DNA of 64,000 nucleotides from Candidatus Cryptoclostridium obscurum (lineage in GTDB: Bacteria > Bacillota > Dehalobacteriia > UBA7702), in assembly GCA_904420535.1 (NCBI GenBank), contig CAJFVQ010000027.1, positions 1 through 64,000 of the forward strand. Direction: 5' to 3'. Of this stretch, positions 55,565-64,000 are shown one piece after another. Position 1 is the first letter of the stretch, and each line of letters opens with the position of its first letter. The notes below the pieces were generated by a model. The model saw only the letters and a list, made by a program, of their open reading frames with translations, searched no databases and was not told the DNA's origin. The position numbers and the translations under genes were made by a program.

Positions 55565-56257
55565 TTACTGGGATTTACCGCGAAGCTCGTCCCCATGTTC
55601 CGCACGGTAATGTTTCACCGTTTCGATGATATCATCGCCGTGGTACCCTTCCTCCGGGAAAAGGACATCTTCCCCCATCAATTGCAAAAAACGGGCATCC
55701 AGTGATTTCCCCAATAGTCGAATTTGGTTCCCGGCATCGTTGATGTAAAATTCTTTTTCCACATCGTAACCGGCGAATTGCAGCAAATTTCCCAGGGAAT
55801 CGCCGATGGCACCACCGCGAGCATTCCCCATGTGCAAAAGCCCTGTGGGATTCGCGCTAACAAATTCTACCTGTACTTTCATGCCTTTTCCCAATTCCAC
55901 GGAGCCGAATTTTTCACCCATTTCATGAACGACAGCAGGTACTCTGTAAAGCCAGTCATGATTGAGAAAAAAATTGATAAAGCCGGCCCCCGCCACTTCT
56001 GTTTTGGCAATATATGAGCCGGTAATATCCAATTCGGAGAGAATTGTCTCTGCTATTTTTCTCGGTGCCATCCGGGCTTCTTTGGCCATTGCCATGGCCA
56101 AATTGGTGGCAAAATCCCCGTGTTCTTTTTCCCGGGGAGTTTCAATGACGTAGGCAGGCAACACTTCATACGATAATGTACCTTTCTTTTTGGCCATCGC
56201 CAAAGCGGCCTCCAGCCGTTTGATCAAATCTTGTTTAATCTCTTCGATAAATCTCAT
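55565..56257 (-). pseudogene. argS: arginyl-tRNA synthetase, N-terminal half (ends at in-frame TAA)
   Basis: 230 residues. The N-terminal additional domain (RFIEEIKQDLIKRLEAALAM, EKEHGDFATNLAMAMAKEAR), the HIGH-like signature EFVSANPTGLLHMGNARGG, and EFYINDAGNQIRLLGKSL all match ArgRS. The reading stops at TAA (55567-55565) after GDELRGKSQ, where normal ArgRS continues, and the same frame goes on immediately for another 340 residues. With the TAA read as a sense codon the protein is about 577 residues, a normal ArgRS length. Confidence 0.87.
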
Positions 56258-56527
56258 GGTTCCTCCGTGTTTATTGATCGAATTCCATCAAAAATGGAAT
56301 CACCACATCTATTTTTCGCCAAAATAAAGGGGAAAATACAAAAGTGATTCTGATCTATAAAATTTTAACGTAAAAACTCACCATAATAATACAAGGCAAA
56401 TCTTTAATTATTATATCATAGAATCCACAATATTTCTCGGGTTTTTTTAAATTTTTTTATTTTTTTCAAATTAGTAAAAAGAGAACGCTCCGTAAAAATG
56501 ACGGAACAACTCAATAAGGGAGATCTA

Positions 56528-56556
56528 TTGACATAAATATTCATCTATACTAAAAT
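56528..56556 (+). promoter_or_regulatory. promoter of the lysA-like gene
   Basis: TTGACA (56528-56533), 17-base spacer, TAAAAT (56551-56556), 46 bases before the ATG. The rest of the 56258-56601 gap is AT-rich with no other element that I can support. Confidence 0.78.
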
Positions 56557-56601
56557 AAATTGATATGCGCACCTAATTAAAAACGATGGAGAACTGATAT
56601 T

Positions 56602-57843
56602 ATGAAAAAAACTCTTCCTTTTACTCGTGAGGAATTGCAAACAATGATAGATCAATACCCCACTCCTTTTTATATCTATGACGAACAAGCCATTCGGGCA
56701 AATGCTCGCGCTTTTAATGAGGCTTTTGCTGATTTCCCCGCGTTTCAAGAATATTTTGCGGTAAAAGCCGCTCCCACTCCCGGGCTTCTGGAGTTGTTCC
56801 GAGAGGAAGGTTGCGGCGTTGATTGTAGTTCTTTGGCGGAATTGATTTTAGCAGAGCAGTCGGGCTTTCGTGGGGATGATATCTTTTTGACGTCCAACGA
56901 TACCCCTGCGGAGGAATTCCAAAAAGCTATGGAATTAGGGGCCATCATCAATCTTGATGATATTTCTCACATTGACTATTTGGAAGAACATGTAGGGATC
57001 CCAGATACCATCTGTTTTCGCTATAATCCCGGCCCTCTCCGTACCGGCAATGACATCATCGGCAATCCCGTAGAGGCAAAATATGGGCTTACCCGTGAGC
57101 AGCTGATGGAAGGCTACCGTACGATGAAAGAAAAAGGCGTCAAACGTTTTCTGGTTCATACGATGGTCGCGTCCAATGAATTGAATATTGATTACTTTTT
57201 GGAAACTGCTAAAATGATGTTTGATCTGGTAGCAGAAATCAAAGCCAAAACCGGTGTAGAAATTGATGCCGTCAATCTAGGCGGCGGTCTTGGGATTCCT
57301 TACTTTCCTGAGGACAAGCCCATTGACTTACACACCTTAGCCCAGGGAATCAAAAACTTATATCAGGAAAAAATTATTGATCAGGGATTAAAACCGGCGA
57401 AAATCTGTTTTGAAAGCGGTCGCATGATGACAGGACCTTACGGATACTTGGTAACAAAAATGATTCATAAAAAAGAAACTTACAAAAACTATGCTTGTCT
57501 GGACGCCTGTATGGCTAATTTGATGCGCCCGGCGCTTTACGGCGCATACCACCATATCACGGTTTTGGGCAAAGAAAAATGTCCTCGGGATCATAAATAT
57601 GATGTGGTCGGCTCACTTTGCGAGAATAACGATAAATTTGCCATTGACCGCTATTTACCAAAATTAGAGATTGGGGATATTCTCGTTTTTCACGACGTCG
57701 GCGCTCATGGCCACGCTATGGGATTTAATTACAACGGAAAACTACGTTCCGCAGAAATCCTTTGGCAAGGAGGCAAACAAAGCAAAATGATCCGTCGGGC
57801 TGAGACCTTGGATGATTATTTTGCAACGCTTCGCTTTTCATGA
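56602..57843 (+). CDS. lysA: diaminopimelate decarboxylase-family PLP enzyme
   Basis: 413 residues. Seen: TPFYIYDEQAIRANARAF, EYFAVKAAPTPG with PLP Lys55, VNLGGGLGIPYFPED (phosphate loop), FESGRMMTGPYGYLV, and GSLCENNDKFAIDRYLP with the Cys that acts in the second subunit. This is the fold-III decarboxylase family; the CEN/D pattern fits meso-diaminopimelate decarboxylase (lysine synthesis). Related decarboxylases for other diamino acids cannot be fully excluded. It stands alone, with its own promoter. Confidence 0.87.
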   Translation: MKKTLPFTREELQTMIDQYPTPFYIYDEQAIRANARAFNEAFADFPAFQEYFAVKAAPTPGLLELFREEGCGVDCSSLAELILAEQSGFRGDDIFLTSNDTPAEEFQKAMELGAIINLDDISHIDYLEEHVGIPDTICFRYNPGPLRTGNDIIGNPVEAKYGLTREQLMEGYRTMKEKGVKRFLVHTMVASNELNIDYFLETAKMMFDLVAEIKAKTGVEIDAVNLGGGLGIPYFPEDKPIDLHTLAQGIKNLYQEKIIDQGLKPAKICFESGRMMTGPYGYLVTKMIHKKETYKNYACLDACMANLMRPALYGAYHHITVLGKEKCPRDHKYDVVGSLCENNDKFAIDRYLPKLEIGDILVFHDVGAHGHAMGFNYNGKLRSAEILWQGGKQSKMIRRAETLDDYFATLRFS

Positions 57844-57925
57844 TCGTCTTTTTGCCCTAAGATGACTGTTTTCAAATAAAATTACGACACTGATTGAAAA
57901 ATTTTGCCTGAAAGTTATGAAAACC

Positions 57926-57954
57926 TTGTATTTTACTATGATTTATGGTATAAA
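57926..57954 (+). promoter_or_regulatory. promoter of sufCB
   Basis: TTGTAT (57926-57931), 17-base spacer, TATAAA (57949-57954) with TGG extension. Confidence 0.65.
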
Positions 57955-57981
57955 GAATGCGGAAGAGAAAGGAGAATCGCT

Positions 57982-58728
57982 ATGTTAGAACTCAAAAATG
58001 TCAGCTGGCAAGTAGAAGACGAACAGGGGCAGACTGATATTATCAATGACATCAGCCTTACTCTGGAAGATAATAAATTATATGTAGTAACAGGTCCCAA
58101 CGGCGGAGGGAAAAGCACATTAGCCAAACTGATTATGGGGATCCTTGAGCCCACTTCCGGTCAAATCCTTTTCAACGGACAAGACATTACCCATATGGAC
58201 CTCACCGATCGCGCTCGTTTAAATATTGGTTACGCTTTTCAATCGCCACCTGTCTTTAAAGGTATCAAAGTCAAAGAATTGCTGGAGATCGCTGCCAACG
58301 GAAAAAAAATCGATGCTATGCAGCTTCTGTTCGATGTCGGTCTCTGCGCCGGAGAATATATTGACAGAGAAATGGACTCCGGTCTTTCCGGCGGGGAACT
58401 GAAACGTATCGAAATTGCCACCATTCTCGCCCGCAAATTAGACTTGGCCTTATTTGACGAGCCGGAAGCAGGCATTGACCTCTGGAGTTTCCAACGCTTG
58501 GCAGAAACCTTCGGCAAAATGCACCGCGATAGCGATATGACGTTGCTAATCATTTCCCACCAGGAACGGATCATGGAACTTGCTGATGAAATTATTGTAA
58601 TTGAAAACGGCAAGATCAAAGAAATTACCGACAAACGCGCATTTTTAAATGAAATCATGGCGCAATCGGCAGAATCTGGCTGCGCTTGTGGGGAAAGCTG
58701 CATTCCCTCGAAAGGAGGTTGTCGTTGA
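57982..58728 (+). CDS. sufC: Fe-S cluster assembly ATPase SufC
   Basis: 248 residues from the ATG at 57982 (AGGAGA upstream; the promoter lies inside the longer reading). ABC-type ATPase: Walker A TGPNGGGKSTLAK, signature LSGGELKRIEIA, Walker B LALFDEPEAGID, and the SufC-like IISHQERIMEL. A Cys-rich tail SGCACGESCIPSKGGC is notable and not typical of SufC; it could bind metal. Overlaps the following sufB-like gene by one base (TGATG). Confidence 0.93.
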   Translation: MLELKNVSWQVEDEQGQTDIINDISLTLEDNKLYVVTGPNGGGKSTLAKLIMGILEPTSGQILFNGQDITHMDLTDRARLNIGYAFQSPPVFKGIKVKELLEIAANGKKIDAMQLLFDVGLCAGEYIDREMDSGLSGGELKRIEIATILARKLDLALFDEPEAGIDLWSFQRLAETFGKMHRDSDMTLLIISHQERIMELADEIIVIENGKIKEITDKRAFLNEIMAQSAESGCACGESCIPSKGGCR

Positions 58729-59651
58729 TGCTCGATATTATTGACAAAGGACTGCTTCAAGCAGTGGCGGATCTCAGTGATATTCCCATTACTGGAGCAT
58801 ATAATATCAGAAAAAATGGACAAGGAGTCTCCCGCCGTTCCACAGAAAATATTCAGATCATTCCCAAAACCGATAAACCTGGCATTGATATCAATATCAA
58901 ATCCAACACCAAAGGAGAACAGGTTCACATTCCCGTCATCCTCAGCGCCGAAGGAATGCATGATACTGTCTACAATACTTTCAACATCGGTCACGATGCC
59001 GATGTTGTGATCGTGGCAGGATGCGGAATCCACAACGACTGCGACACTGAAGAAGGCCATAACGGTATCCATGAATTTTTCATTGGCAAAAACGCCAAAG
59101 TGAAATACGTAGAAAAGCACTACGGAGAGGGCAGCGGCAAGGGGAAACGAGTTTTAAACCCCACCACAAAACTGTATATCGGCGAAGGTGCTCAAGTAGA
59201 ATTGGAAATGGTACAAATTTCCGGTGTTGATAACACAATCCGTGATACGGAGATTGAATTAGAAAAAAATGCACGGCTGACCATTATCGAACGCCTTCTC
59301 ACCGAAGAAGAACAAAATGCCGATTCCATCATTAATGTAAAACTAATTGGGGAAGAATCCAGTGCCCGCATTATGTCACGTTCCGTGGCAAAAGGTGATT
59401 CTAAGCAGTTGTTCCATTTGAACCTTACCGGTGAAAACGCCTGCCGCGGTCATATCCAATGCGATTCTATCATCATGGACAACGCCAAGGTGGAATCCAT
59501 CCCCAAAATCACCGCCCATCACAGCGACGCCCAATTGATCCATGAAGCGGCCATCGGCAAGATTGCCGGCACTCAGCTTTTAAAATTGATGTCCCTAGGG
59601 CTTACCGCTGAAGAAGCAGAGGACACCATTTTACAGGGATTTTTAAAATAA
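58728..59651 (+). CDS. sufB: SufB/SufD-family Fe-S scaffold protein
   Basis: 307 residues, a shortened SufBD protein. Seen: the beta-helix core GCGIHNDCDTEEGHNGIHEFF, KYVEKHYGEGSGKGKRVLNP, IMSRSVAKGDSKQLFHLNLTG, and GHIQCDSIIMDNAKVESIPKI, HHSDAQLIHEAAIGKI. Together with SufC alone it makes the two-gene minimal Suf (SMS-type) machinery. No sufS, sufD or sufU is nearby. A terminator follows. Confidence 0.9.
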   Translation: MLDIIDKGLLQAVADLSDIPITGAYNIRKNGQGVSRRSTENIQIIPKTDKPGIDINIKSNTKGEQVHIPVILSAEGMHDTVYNTFNIGHDADVVIVAGCGIHNDCDTEEGHNGIHEFFIGKNAKVKYVEKHYGEGSGKGKRVLNPTTKLYIGEGAQVELEMVQISGVDNTIRDTEIELEKNARLTIIERLLTEEEQNADSIINVKLIGEESSARIMSRSVAKGDSKQLFHLNLTGENACRGHIQCDSIIMDNAKVESIPKITAHHSDAQLIHEAAIGKIAGTQLLKLMSLGLTAEEAEDTILQGFLK

Positions 59652-59661
59652 ATTTAAAATA

Positions 59662-59700
59662 GAAATGAAAACCACCGGCTAAGCCGGTGGTTTTCATTTC
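59662..59700. terminator. terminator after sufB
   Basis: A near-perfect palindrome, GAAATGAAAACCACCGGC with its inverse, T-rich on its right side. Confidence 0.88.
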
Positions 59701-59781
59701 CAAAAGTTATCTTTTTTTTCAAAAACCTGAATAAAAGCTCTGTACTTCGGTCATACTAAGGAAAAATTTAGGAGGAAAAAA

Positions 59782-60294
59782 ATGAAAAAAACTCGTCTTA
59801 CTTTTTTAATCCTGGCCTTTGCCATGGTTTTAAGCATCTTTGCTCTGGCAGGGTGCAGCAACAATGACACGACGGAAGAAAATAATACCCAAACAGAGGA
59901 AGACGCCAATATGGACGCCGATCGTGAAGACGGCACCAATGACCTCAGCAATGGAGACAGTGAAAGCAGTGATGCTAATAACGACATTACCTTGACCATT
60001 GACAGCCCCGGAGAAGAGGAAACTATCTCCGACAGCGTTACCGTCATTGGTAAAGCTGAAGGCGACGTCAAATCAGTTAAATGTGTGATTACATCCAACG
60101 GCACTCACATTGGTGAGGGAACTTCCTTAGTAGCCGACGTAAGCCATGAATACAGTGCAAAAGTTAACTGCACTCTACCCGATGACATGGAACGCGGTGA
60201 AGATGGTACCATTCAAGCCGAATTAAAAGTTACAGCATTGGACAGTTCTGATCAAGAACTAAAATCGGAAACACGCACCATTACCATGAAATAA
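59782..60294 (+). CDS. putative lipoprotein with Ig-like (Gmad2-like) domain
   Basis: 170 residues with GGAGG ahead. Signal peptide and lipobox FALAGC, then an acidic, Asn/Ser/Asp-rich linker of about 50 residues, then a beta-rich domain ITLTIDSPGEEETISDSVTV to the end. The pattern of that domain recalls Gmad2-type immunoglobulin-like modules of spore-forming Bacillota; this is an inference by eye. Monocistronic. Confidence 0.7.
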   Translation: MKKTRLTFLILAFAMVLSIFALAGCSNNDTTEENNTQTEEDANMDADREDGTNDLSNGDSESSDANNDITLTIDSPGEEETISDSVTVIGKAEGDVKSVKCVITSNGTHIGEGTSLVADVSHEYSAKVNCTLPDDMERGEDGTIQAELKVTALDSSDQELKSETRTITMK

Positions 60295-60364
60295 AATACC
60301 TTTGCACCAAAGTCATCCTAAAAATGACAAGTTCAGTATAAAAGTAATGGTGCCAAAATCAAAA

Positions 60365-60405
60365 AATGTCCCTTCCCTAGTTTAACCTCTGAGGGAGGGA
60401 CATTT
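60365..60405 (+). terminator. terminator after the 59.8-kb lipoprotein gene
   Basis: AATGTCCC and GGGACATT at the base, with further TCCCT/AGGGA pairing inside, then TTTTG. Confidence 0.7.
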
Positions 60406-60418
60406 TGCGTTATCAATA

Positions 60419-61075
60419 TCACATAAACTGCTTTTGTTCCAAAATTTGTCCTGGTTCCACAATAATGAAACGTTCATCCCATTCCCCCGATACCAGTGCC
60501 CGGAACAGATCCATGTTCCCTTGCAACTCTGTAAAATCCACCTGGAGAAAGTCCGCTACTTTTCTGCTGTAATCGATATCTCCCTGCTCCCGATCCATGG
60601 TATGGATATAAGCTACACGTTGATAATTGGCATAAAGCATTTGATTAAACTCCATTGCCATATCTTCTCCATAGCGCTCACAATTTCGTAAATAAGCGGA
60701 ATAGGGATCACCTTTTTGTTTGATTCAGCCCTCACTTAAATAAAATGTGGCAGGGACCTTGGAGAACTCTTTATCATACCTTTCTCGGGAACCCAAAAGC
60801 AAACTGATGCAGTCATGGACGCGCGGAATGACCAGACGATGTCGAGGGGAAGAAATCCCCAACACACTGTTGGAGCATAAACCGTATCCCATAAGAATCG
60901 TATTGTGGTCATGATCGGCGGCAAAGGCTTCGCACAACTTCTGTTTCAAAATCTCCGGCGTATCGTGGAGCGCGTAATCGAGGAATTCATAATCCATTTC
61001 CTCGGGGATCACAGATAAAAGTTCGTCCTCCAACGTGCGGCAAGCGATCAACTTGCAATGCTTCATATTTTTCAA
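60419..61075 (-). pseudogene. DUF1638 family protein, interrupted by in-frame TGA
   Basis: Read through, about 218 residues. The best start is a TTG at 61075 with GGAGGG 7 bases ahead. The N-terminal part (CRTLEDELLSV, MGYGLCSNSVLGI, HDCISLLLGS) and the C-terminal part (YGEDMAMEFNQMLYANYQRV, DFTELQGNMDLF) are both DUF1638-like, and they lie in one frame separated only by TGA at 60727-60725. The context SEG(stop)IKQKGDP suggests that a Trp codon TGG has become TGA. DUF1638 proteins are often found near corrinoid methyltransferase genes in anaerobes; their function is unknown. The MttB-like gene of this window is 27 kb away. Confidence 0.75.
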
Positions 61076-61146
61076 AATATTTCCCTCCAAATCTCATAAC
61101 AACAAAGCGGCCATGAAACACTTCACGACCGCTTTTCTTCACAAGC

Positions 61147-64000
61147 TTAAAGCTCAATCACACCGGAAAAATCCATTTTCGCATCGCCGGTCATGGTCAC
61201 ACCGTCGTCACTATAATGGATCACCAGGTCACCGCCTTTTAATTTCACGGTAATATCGCTGTCTTTTTTGCAATAACCGTTTAAGACTGCAGCCACCGCT
61301 GCGGCGCAAGCGCCGCTGCCACAAGACCAGGTTTCTCCGGTACCACGCTCCCAAACGCGCATCCGCAACGTATTGGGGCCTAGAACCGTTACAAATTCCG
61401 TGTTAACCCTTTGGGGGAAGATATCGGCCCGTTCAAATTTAGGGCCAATCTTCTCCAGATCCAAATTATAAATATTGTCCATAAACACTACGCAATGAGG
61501 ATTTCCCATAGAAAGGCAGGTTACTTGATAAGTATCTCCTCCAATCTCTACCGGACGGTCAACCACAGTATCCCCTTCCAACAAAACAGGGATTTTCATC
61601 GGCGCAAGTTCCGCTTTCCCCATATCCACCGTAACACTGTTAACCTCGCCATCTCGGGGATAAAGATGAGCTTTTCGCACGCCGCTGGCAGTTTCCACCA
61701 ACATTTCTTCTTTTTTGACGATTCCCTGTTCATAGAGGTATTTAGCGACGCAGCGTAAAGCGTTGCCACAAATATTGCCTTCGGTGCCGTCGGCATTATA
61801 CATGACCATTTTGGCGTCGGCAATTTCAGATTTCTCCATAAGAATGATACCATCGCTGCCAATGCCGGTATGTCGGTTAGACAGTGCCACGGCAATGGAA
61901 CCGGGGGCCGCGATTTCTTGATCAAAGCAATCGAAATAAATGTAGTCGTTATTGGTACTGCGCATTTTTACAAAGGGCAAACGCAGCTTCTCCGAACGAA
62001 GTTGGTTAATATCGACCAATTCCATGCTCTGCTGAGAATAGCGGCTGTTTAAGCTGTCGATCAAAGCATTGGCGGTGTCCATCGAAGTCAAGCAGGGAAT
62101 GGCCCGTTCCACCGCCTTTCTGCGAATTTTAACGCTATCACGAGCGGGAATGCGGCCTTTTTTCGAGGTGGAAATCACATAATTAATCTTTCCGCTTTCC
62201 AAAAGTTCCAAAAGACCAGGGCCCTCTGCAATTTTCGGCACGGTAGTCACGTCCATGCCGGCGTCAAATATTGCCTTGGCGGTGCCGCCGGTGGCGTAAA
62301 GAGAGAAGCCACTTTCATAGAATTTCCGTGCCACATCTACCATATCGGCTTTGTCGCTATCGCGAACCGTAAGGAATACGCCGCCGCCTTTTTCCATACG
62401 GTAACCTGCTGCCACCAACCCCTTATAAAGGGCTTCATTCAAAGAACGTCCGATGCCCAAAACTTCGCCGGTGGATTTCATTTCAGGCCCCAACTGAGTG
62501 TCAAGATCCGCCAGTTTTTCAAAAGAGAACACGGGAACTTTCACTGCGTAATAAGGAGCGGAGCGGTAAAGTCCCGTACCGTATCCCATATCCTTCAGAG
62601 ATTCTCCCAGCATGGCGCGGGTGGCGATATCCACTACCGGGAGTTCTGTCACTTTGGAAATATAAGGTACTGTTCTGGAAGAACGGGGATTAGCCTCGAT
62701 CACATAAATTTCATTGGCATAGATCACAAACTGGATATTAAGCAAACCTTTGGTCTGGAGTCCCAAGGCGATACGTTTCGAAGCTTCTATCAGTTTTTCA
62801 ATGATAGCTCCGTTCAAATTGAAGGCAGGATACACTGCAATGGAGTCTCCGGAATGAACCCCGGCCCGTTCAATATGTTCCATGATCCCGGGAACGAGGA
62901 TGTCTTTTCCGTCACAAATGATATCAACTTCCACTTCAATGCCCATGAGATAAGCATCGATAAGCACGGGATTTTCAATCCCCTGTTCCAAAATGATTCC
63001 CATGTATTCTTCGATATCGGCATCATTAAAGGCAATAATCATATTTTGGCCACCCAAAACATAAGAGGGGCGGAGCAACACAGGATACCCCAAACGCTTG
63101 GCAGCTTCCAACGCTTCCTCGGTCGTGGTCACCGTTTCCCCTTTGGGACGTTTTAAGTGGTACTGTTCTAAGATCTCATCAAACCGTTCACGGTCTTCTG
63201 CAATGTCAATGCTATCGGCTTGAGTACCTAAGATCGGCACACCTTTGGCCTGCAACGATTTCGTTAATTTAATGGCAGTTTGACCCCCAAAAGCCACAAC
63301 AACGCCGTAAGGTTGTTCCGTTTCTAAAATATCGAAGGCATCCTCCGGGGTCAAAGCCTCAAAGTAAAGACGATCTGCCGTATTAAAGTCCGTAGAAACT
63401 GTTTCCGGGTTATTATTGACGAGGACCACTTCATAACCGGCTTCTTTCAACGTCCATACACAGTGAACCGAAGCGTAATCGAACTCAATACCCTGACCGA
63501 TGCGGATAGGACCTGAACCAAAGACAACAACGCGTTTTTTATCAGTTCCATGTTCCTCCAAGAACTGTTGGGCTTCATTTTCATCGTCGTAAGTTGCGTA
63601 AAAATAAGGAGTTTCCGCGGCAAATTCCCCGGCACAGGTATCCACCATTTTATAAACGGCATGACGCGGATTTTGAATGGTCTGCCCGCTAAGTTCTTCG
63701 ATCACTTTATCAAGGAATCCCATTTTTTTCGCGGAAAGATACAATTCATCCGTTAACGTTTCCGTTTGGAGACGTTGCTCCATACTATGGATATTTACCA
63801 ATTTTTCCAGGAACCATTCGTCAATCATAGTCCATTCATGGATCTCTGCCACTGTCACACCGCGGCGAATGGATTCATAGATGGCAAAAAGTCGTTCATC
63901 CGTGGCAATGGTAGCTTTCTCCTGTAATTCCTCATCACTCAACTCCTGCATTTTGTGCATCTGCAAAGAATTGAGGCCAATTTCAGCACCGCGTACGGAT
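61147..64000 (-). CDS. carB-dapF: carbamoyl-phosphate synthase large subunit fused to diaminopimelate epimerase (5' end outside window)
   Basis: The frame is open through base 64000 (RGAEIGLNSLQMHKM before the first in-window start codon), so the CarB N-terminus lies beyond the window. CarB part: VVVFGSGPIRIGQGIEFDY, VNNNPETVSTDFNTADRLYF, the second ATP-grasp domain with RPSYVLGGQNM and VIEANPRSSRTVPY, and the MGS-like allosteric domain (SLYATGGTAKAIFDAG). About 285 residues of DapF follow without a stop, beginning near LRLPFVKMRSTNNDY: NADGTEGNICGNALR (first catalytic Cys), MGNPHCVVF and GETWSCGSGACAAA (second catalytic Cys). Both epimerase cysteines are present. CarB feeds arginine and pyrimidine synthesis; DapF makes meso-DAP for lysine and peptidoglycan. 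Fusion of the two is unusual. Confidence 0.9.
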   Translation of the reverse strand, partial: SVRGAEIGLNSLQMHKMQELSDEELQEKATIATDERLFAIYESIRRGVTVAEIHEWTMIDEWFLEKLVNIHSMEQRLQTETLTDELYLSAKKMGFLDKVIEELSGQTIQNPRHAVYKMVDTCAGEFAAETPYFYATYDDENEAQQFLEEHGTDKKRVVVFGSGPIRIGQGIEFDYASVHCVWTLKEAGYEVVLVNNNPETVSTDFNTADRLYFEALTPEDAFDILETEQPYGVVVAFGGQTAIKLTKSLQAKGVPILGTQADSIDIAEDRERFDEILEQYHLKRPKGETVTTTEEALEAAKRLGYPVLLRPSYVLGGQNMIIAFNDADIEEYMGIILEQGIENPVLIDAYLMGIEVEVDIICDGKDILVPGIMEHIERAGVHSGDSIAVYPAFNLNGAIIEKLIEASKRIALGLQTKGLLNIQFVIYANEIYVIEANPRSSRTVPYISKVTELPVVDIATRAMLGESLKDMGYGTGLYRSAPYYAVKVPVFSFEKLADLDTQLGPEMKSTGEVLGIGRSLNEALYKGLVAAGYRMEKGGGVFLTVRDSDKADMVDVARKFYESGFSLYATGGTAKAIFDAGMDVTTVPKIAEGPGLLELLESGKINYVISTSKKGRIPARDSVKIRRKAVERAIPCLTSMDTANALIDSLNSRYSQQSMELVDINQLRSEKLRLPFVKMRSTNNDYIYFDCFDQEIAAPGSIAVALSNRHTGIGSDGIILMEKSEIADAKMVMYNADGTEGNICGNALRCVAKYLYEQGIVKKEEMLVETASGVRKAHLYPRDGEVNSVTVDMGKAELAPMKIPVLLEGDTVVDRPVEIGGDTYQVTCLSMGNPHCVVFMDNIYNLDLEKIGPKFERADIFPQRVNTEFVTVLGPNTLRMRVWERGTGETWSCGSGACAAAVAAVLNGYCKKDSDITVKLKGGDLVIHYSDDGVTMTGDAKMDFSGVIEL

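Noticed and set aside
54524-56257. argS as a natural two-subunit enzyme
   Set aside because: The halves join in one frame with no gap or overlap and the break is inside the catalytic domain; a nonsense change or error is simpler.
60419-61075. TGA reassigned to Trp or Sec
   Set aside because: Many genes in the window end in TGA, and no selenocysteine insertion hairpin was recognised after the codon.

Overview
The window looks like a chromosomal stretch from an endospore-forming member of the Bacillota, probably class Clostridia. The evidence is a germinant-receptor operon of the gerA/gerK type (16.5-20.1 kb), an alpha/beta-type small acid-soluble spore protein with a good sigma-G-like promoter (23.2-23.5 kb), a T-box leader, the prmC-prfA-DUF1385-rpmE order common in Clostridia, diaminopimelate genes (lysA-like, dapF) and anaerobic physiology (arginine deiminase pathway, many Fe-S and radical SAM enzymes). 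I cannot name the species.

Layout. 0-0.7 kb: end of an rRNA uracil-C5-methyltransferase. 0.8-6.5 kb: an HxlR-type regulator, divergent from a seven-gene operon. That operon starts with a 46-residue ACGX-repeat peptide that no large ORF reveals. Behind it come a radical SAM/SPASM maturase, a nitroreductase, a ferredoxin-nitroreductase fusion, a flavin split-barrel/ferredoxin protein, a zinc macrodomain ADP-ribose hydrolase and an SirTM-type (ADP-ribosylating) sirtuin. This is the most interesting system here: an apparent RiPP locus joined to a writer/eraser pair for protein ADP-ribosylation. Two of its genes look damaged: the maturase lacks the first Cys of CX3CX2C, and the fusion is frameshifted at A8. 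6.5-10.5 kb: tRNA-Ser and arcA-arcB-antiporter. 10.6-16.5 kb: minus-strand housekeeping and accessory genes (HAD-like, yqeY, ADP-ribosylglycohydrolase, tRNA-Pro, trmL, a lipoprotein, a methyltransferase, larA, sfsA). 16.5-20.2 kb: germination operon. 20.2-22.4 kb: ftsZ and divIB. 22.6-26.6 kb: GNAT, SASP, flavin reductase, tyrS, a small unknown gene, a GT51 glycosyltransferase. 26.6-33.4 kb: MFS transporter, pentapeptide-repeat protein, membrane-bound AraC regulator, and a divergent kinase-like plus MttB-family methyltransferase pair. 33.4-37.7 kb: a Cys T-box followed by cysE-cysS-mrnC-thyX-rlmB. 37.7-43.5 kb: a variable zone with two lipoprotein genes, two decayed secreted-protein genes, a tandem array of hairpins, and a tyrosine recombinase gene enclosed by 27-bp perfect inverted repeats. 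43.5-56.3 kb: a long minus-strand housekeeping run (prmC to argS). 56.5-64 kb: lysA-like gene, minimal sufC-sufB, a lipoprotein, a broken DUF1638 gene and the 3' part of a carB-dapF fusion that runs off the window.

Sequence integrity needs attention. Four genes carry single-step lesions: Cys to Arg in the maturase, an A8 frameshift, an in-frame TAA in argS and an in-frame TGA at a Trp position in a DUF1638 gene. Because argS is essential, draft sequence error is a live explanation for some of these. All assignments come from reading motifs by eye; no database search was run.
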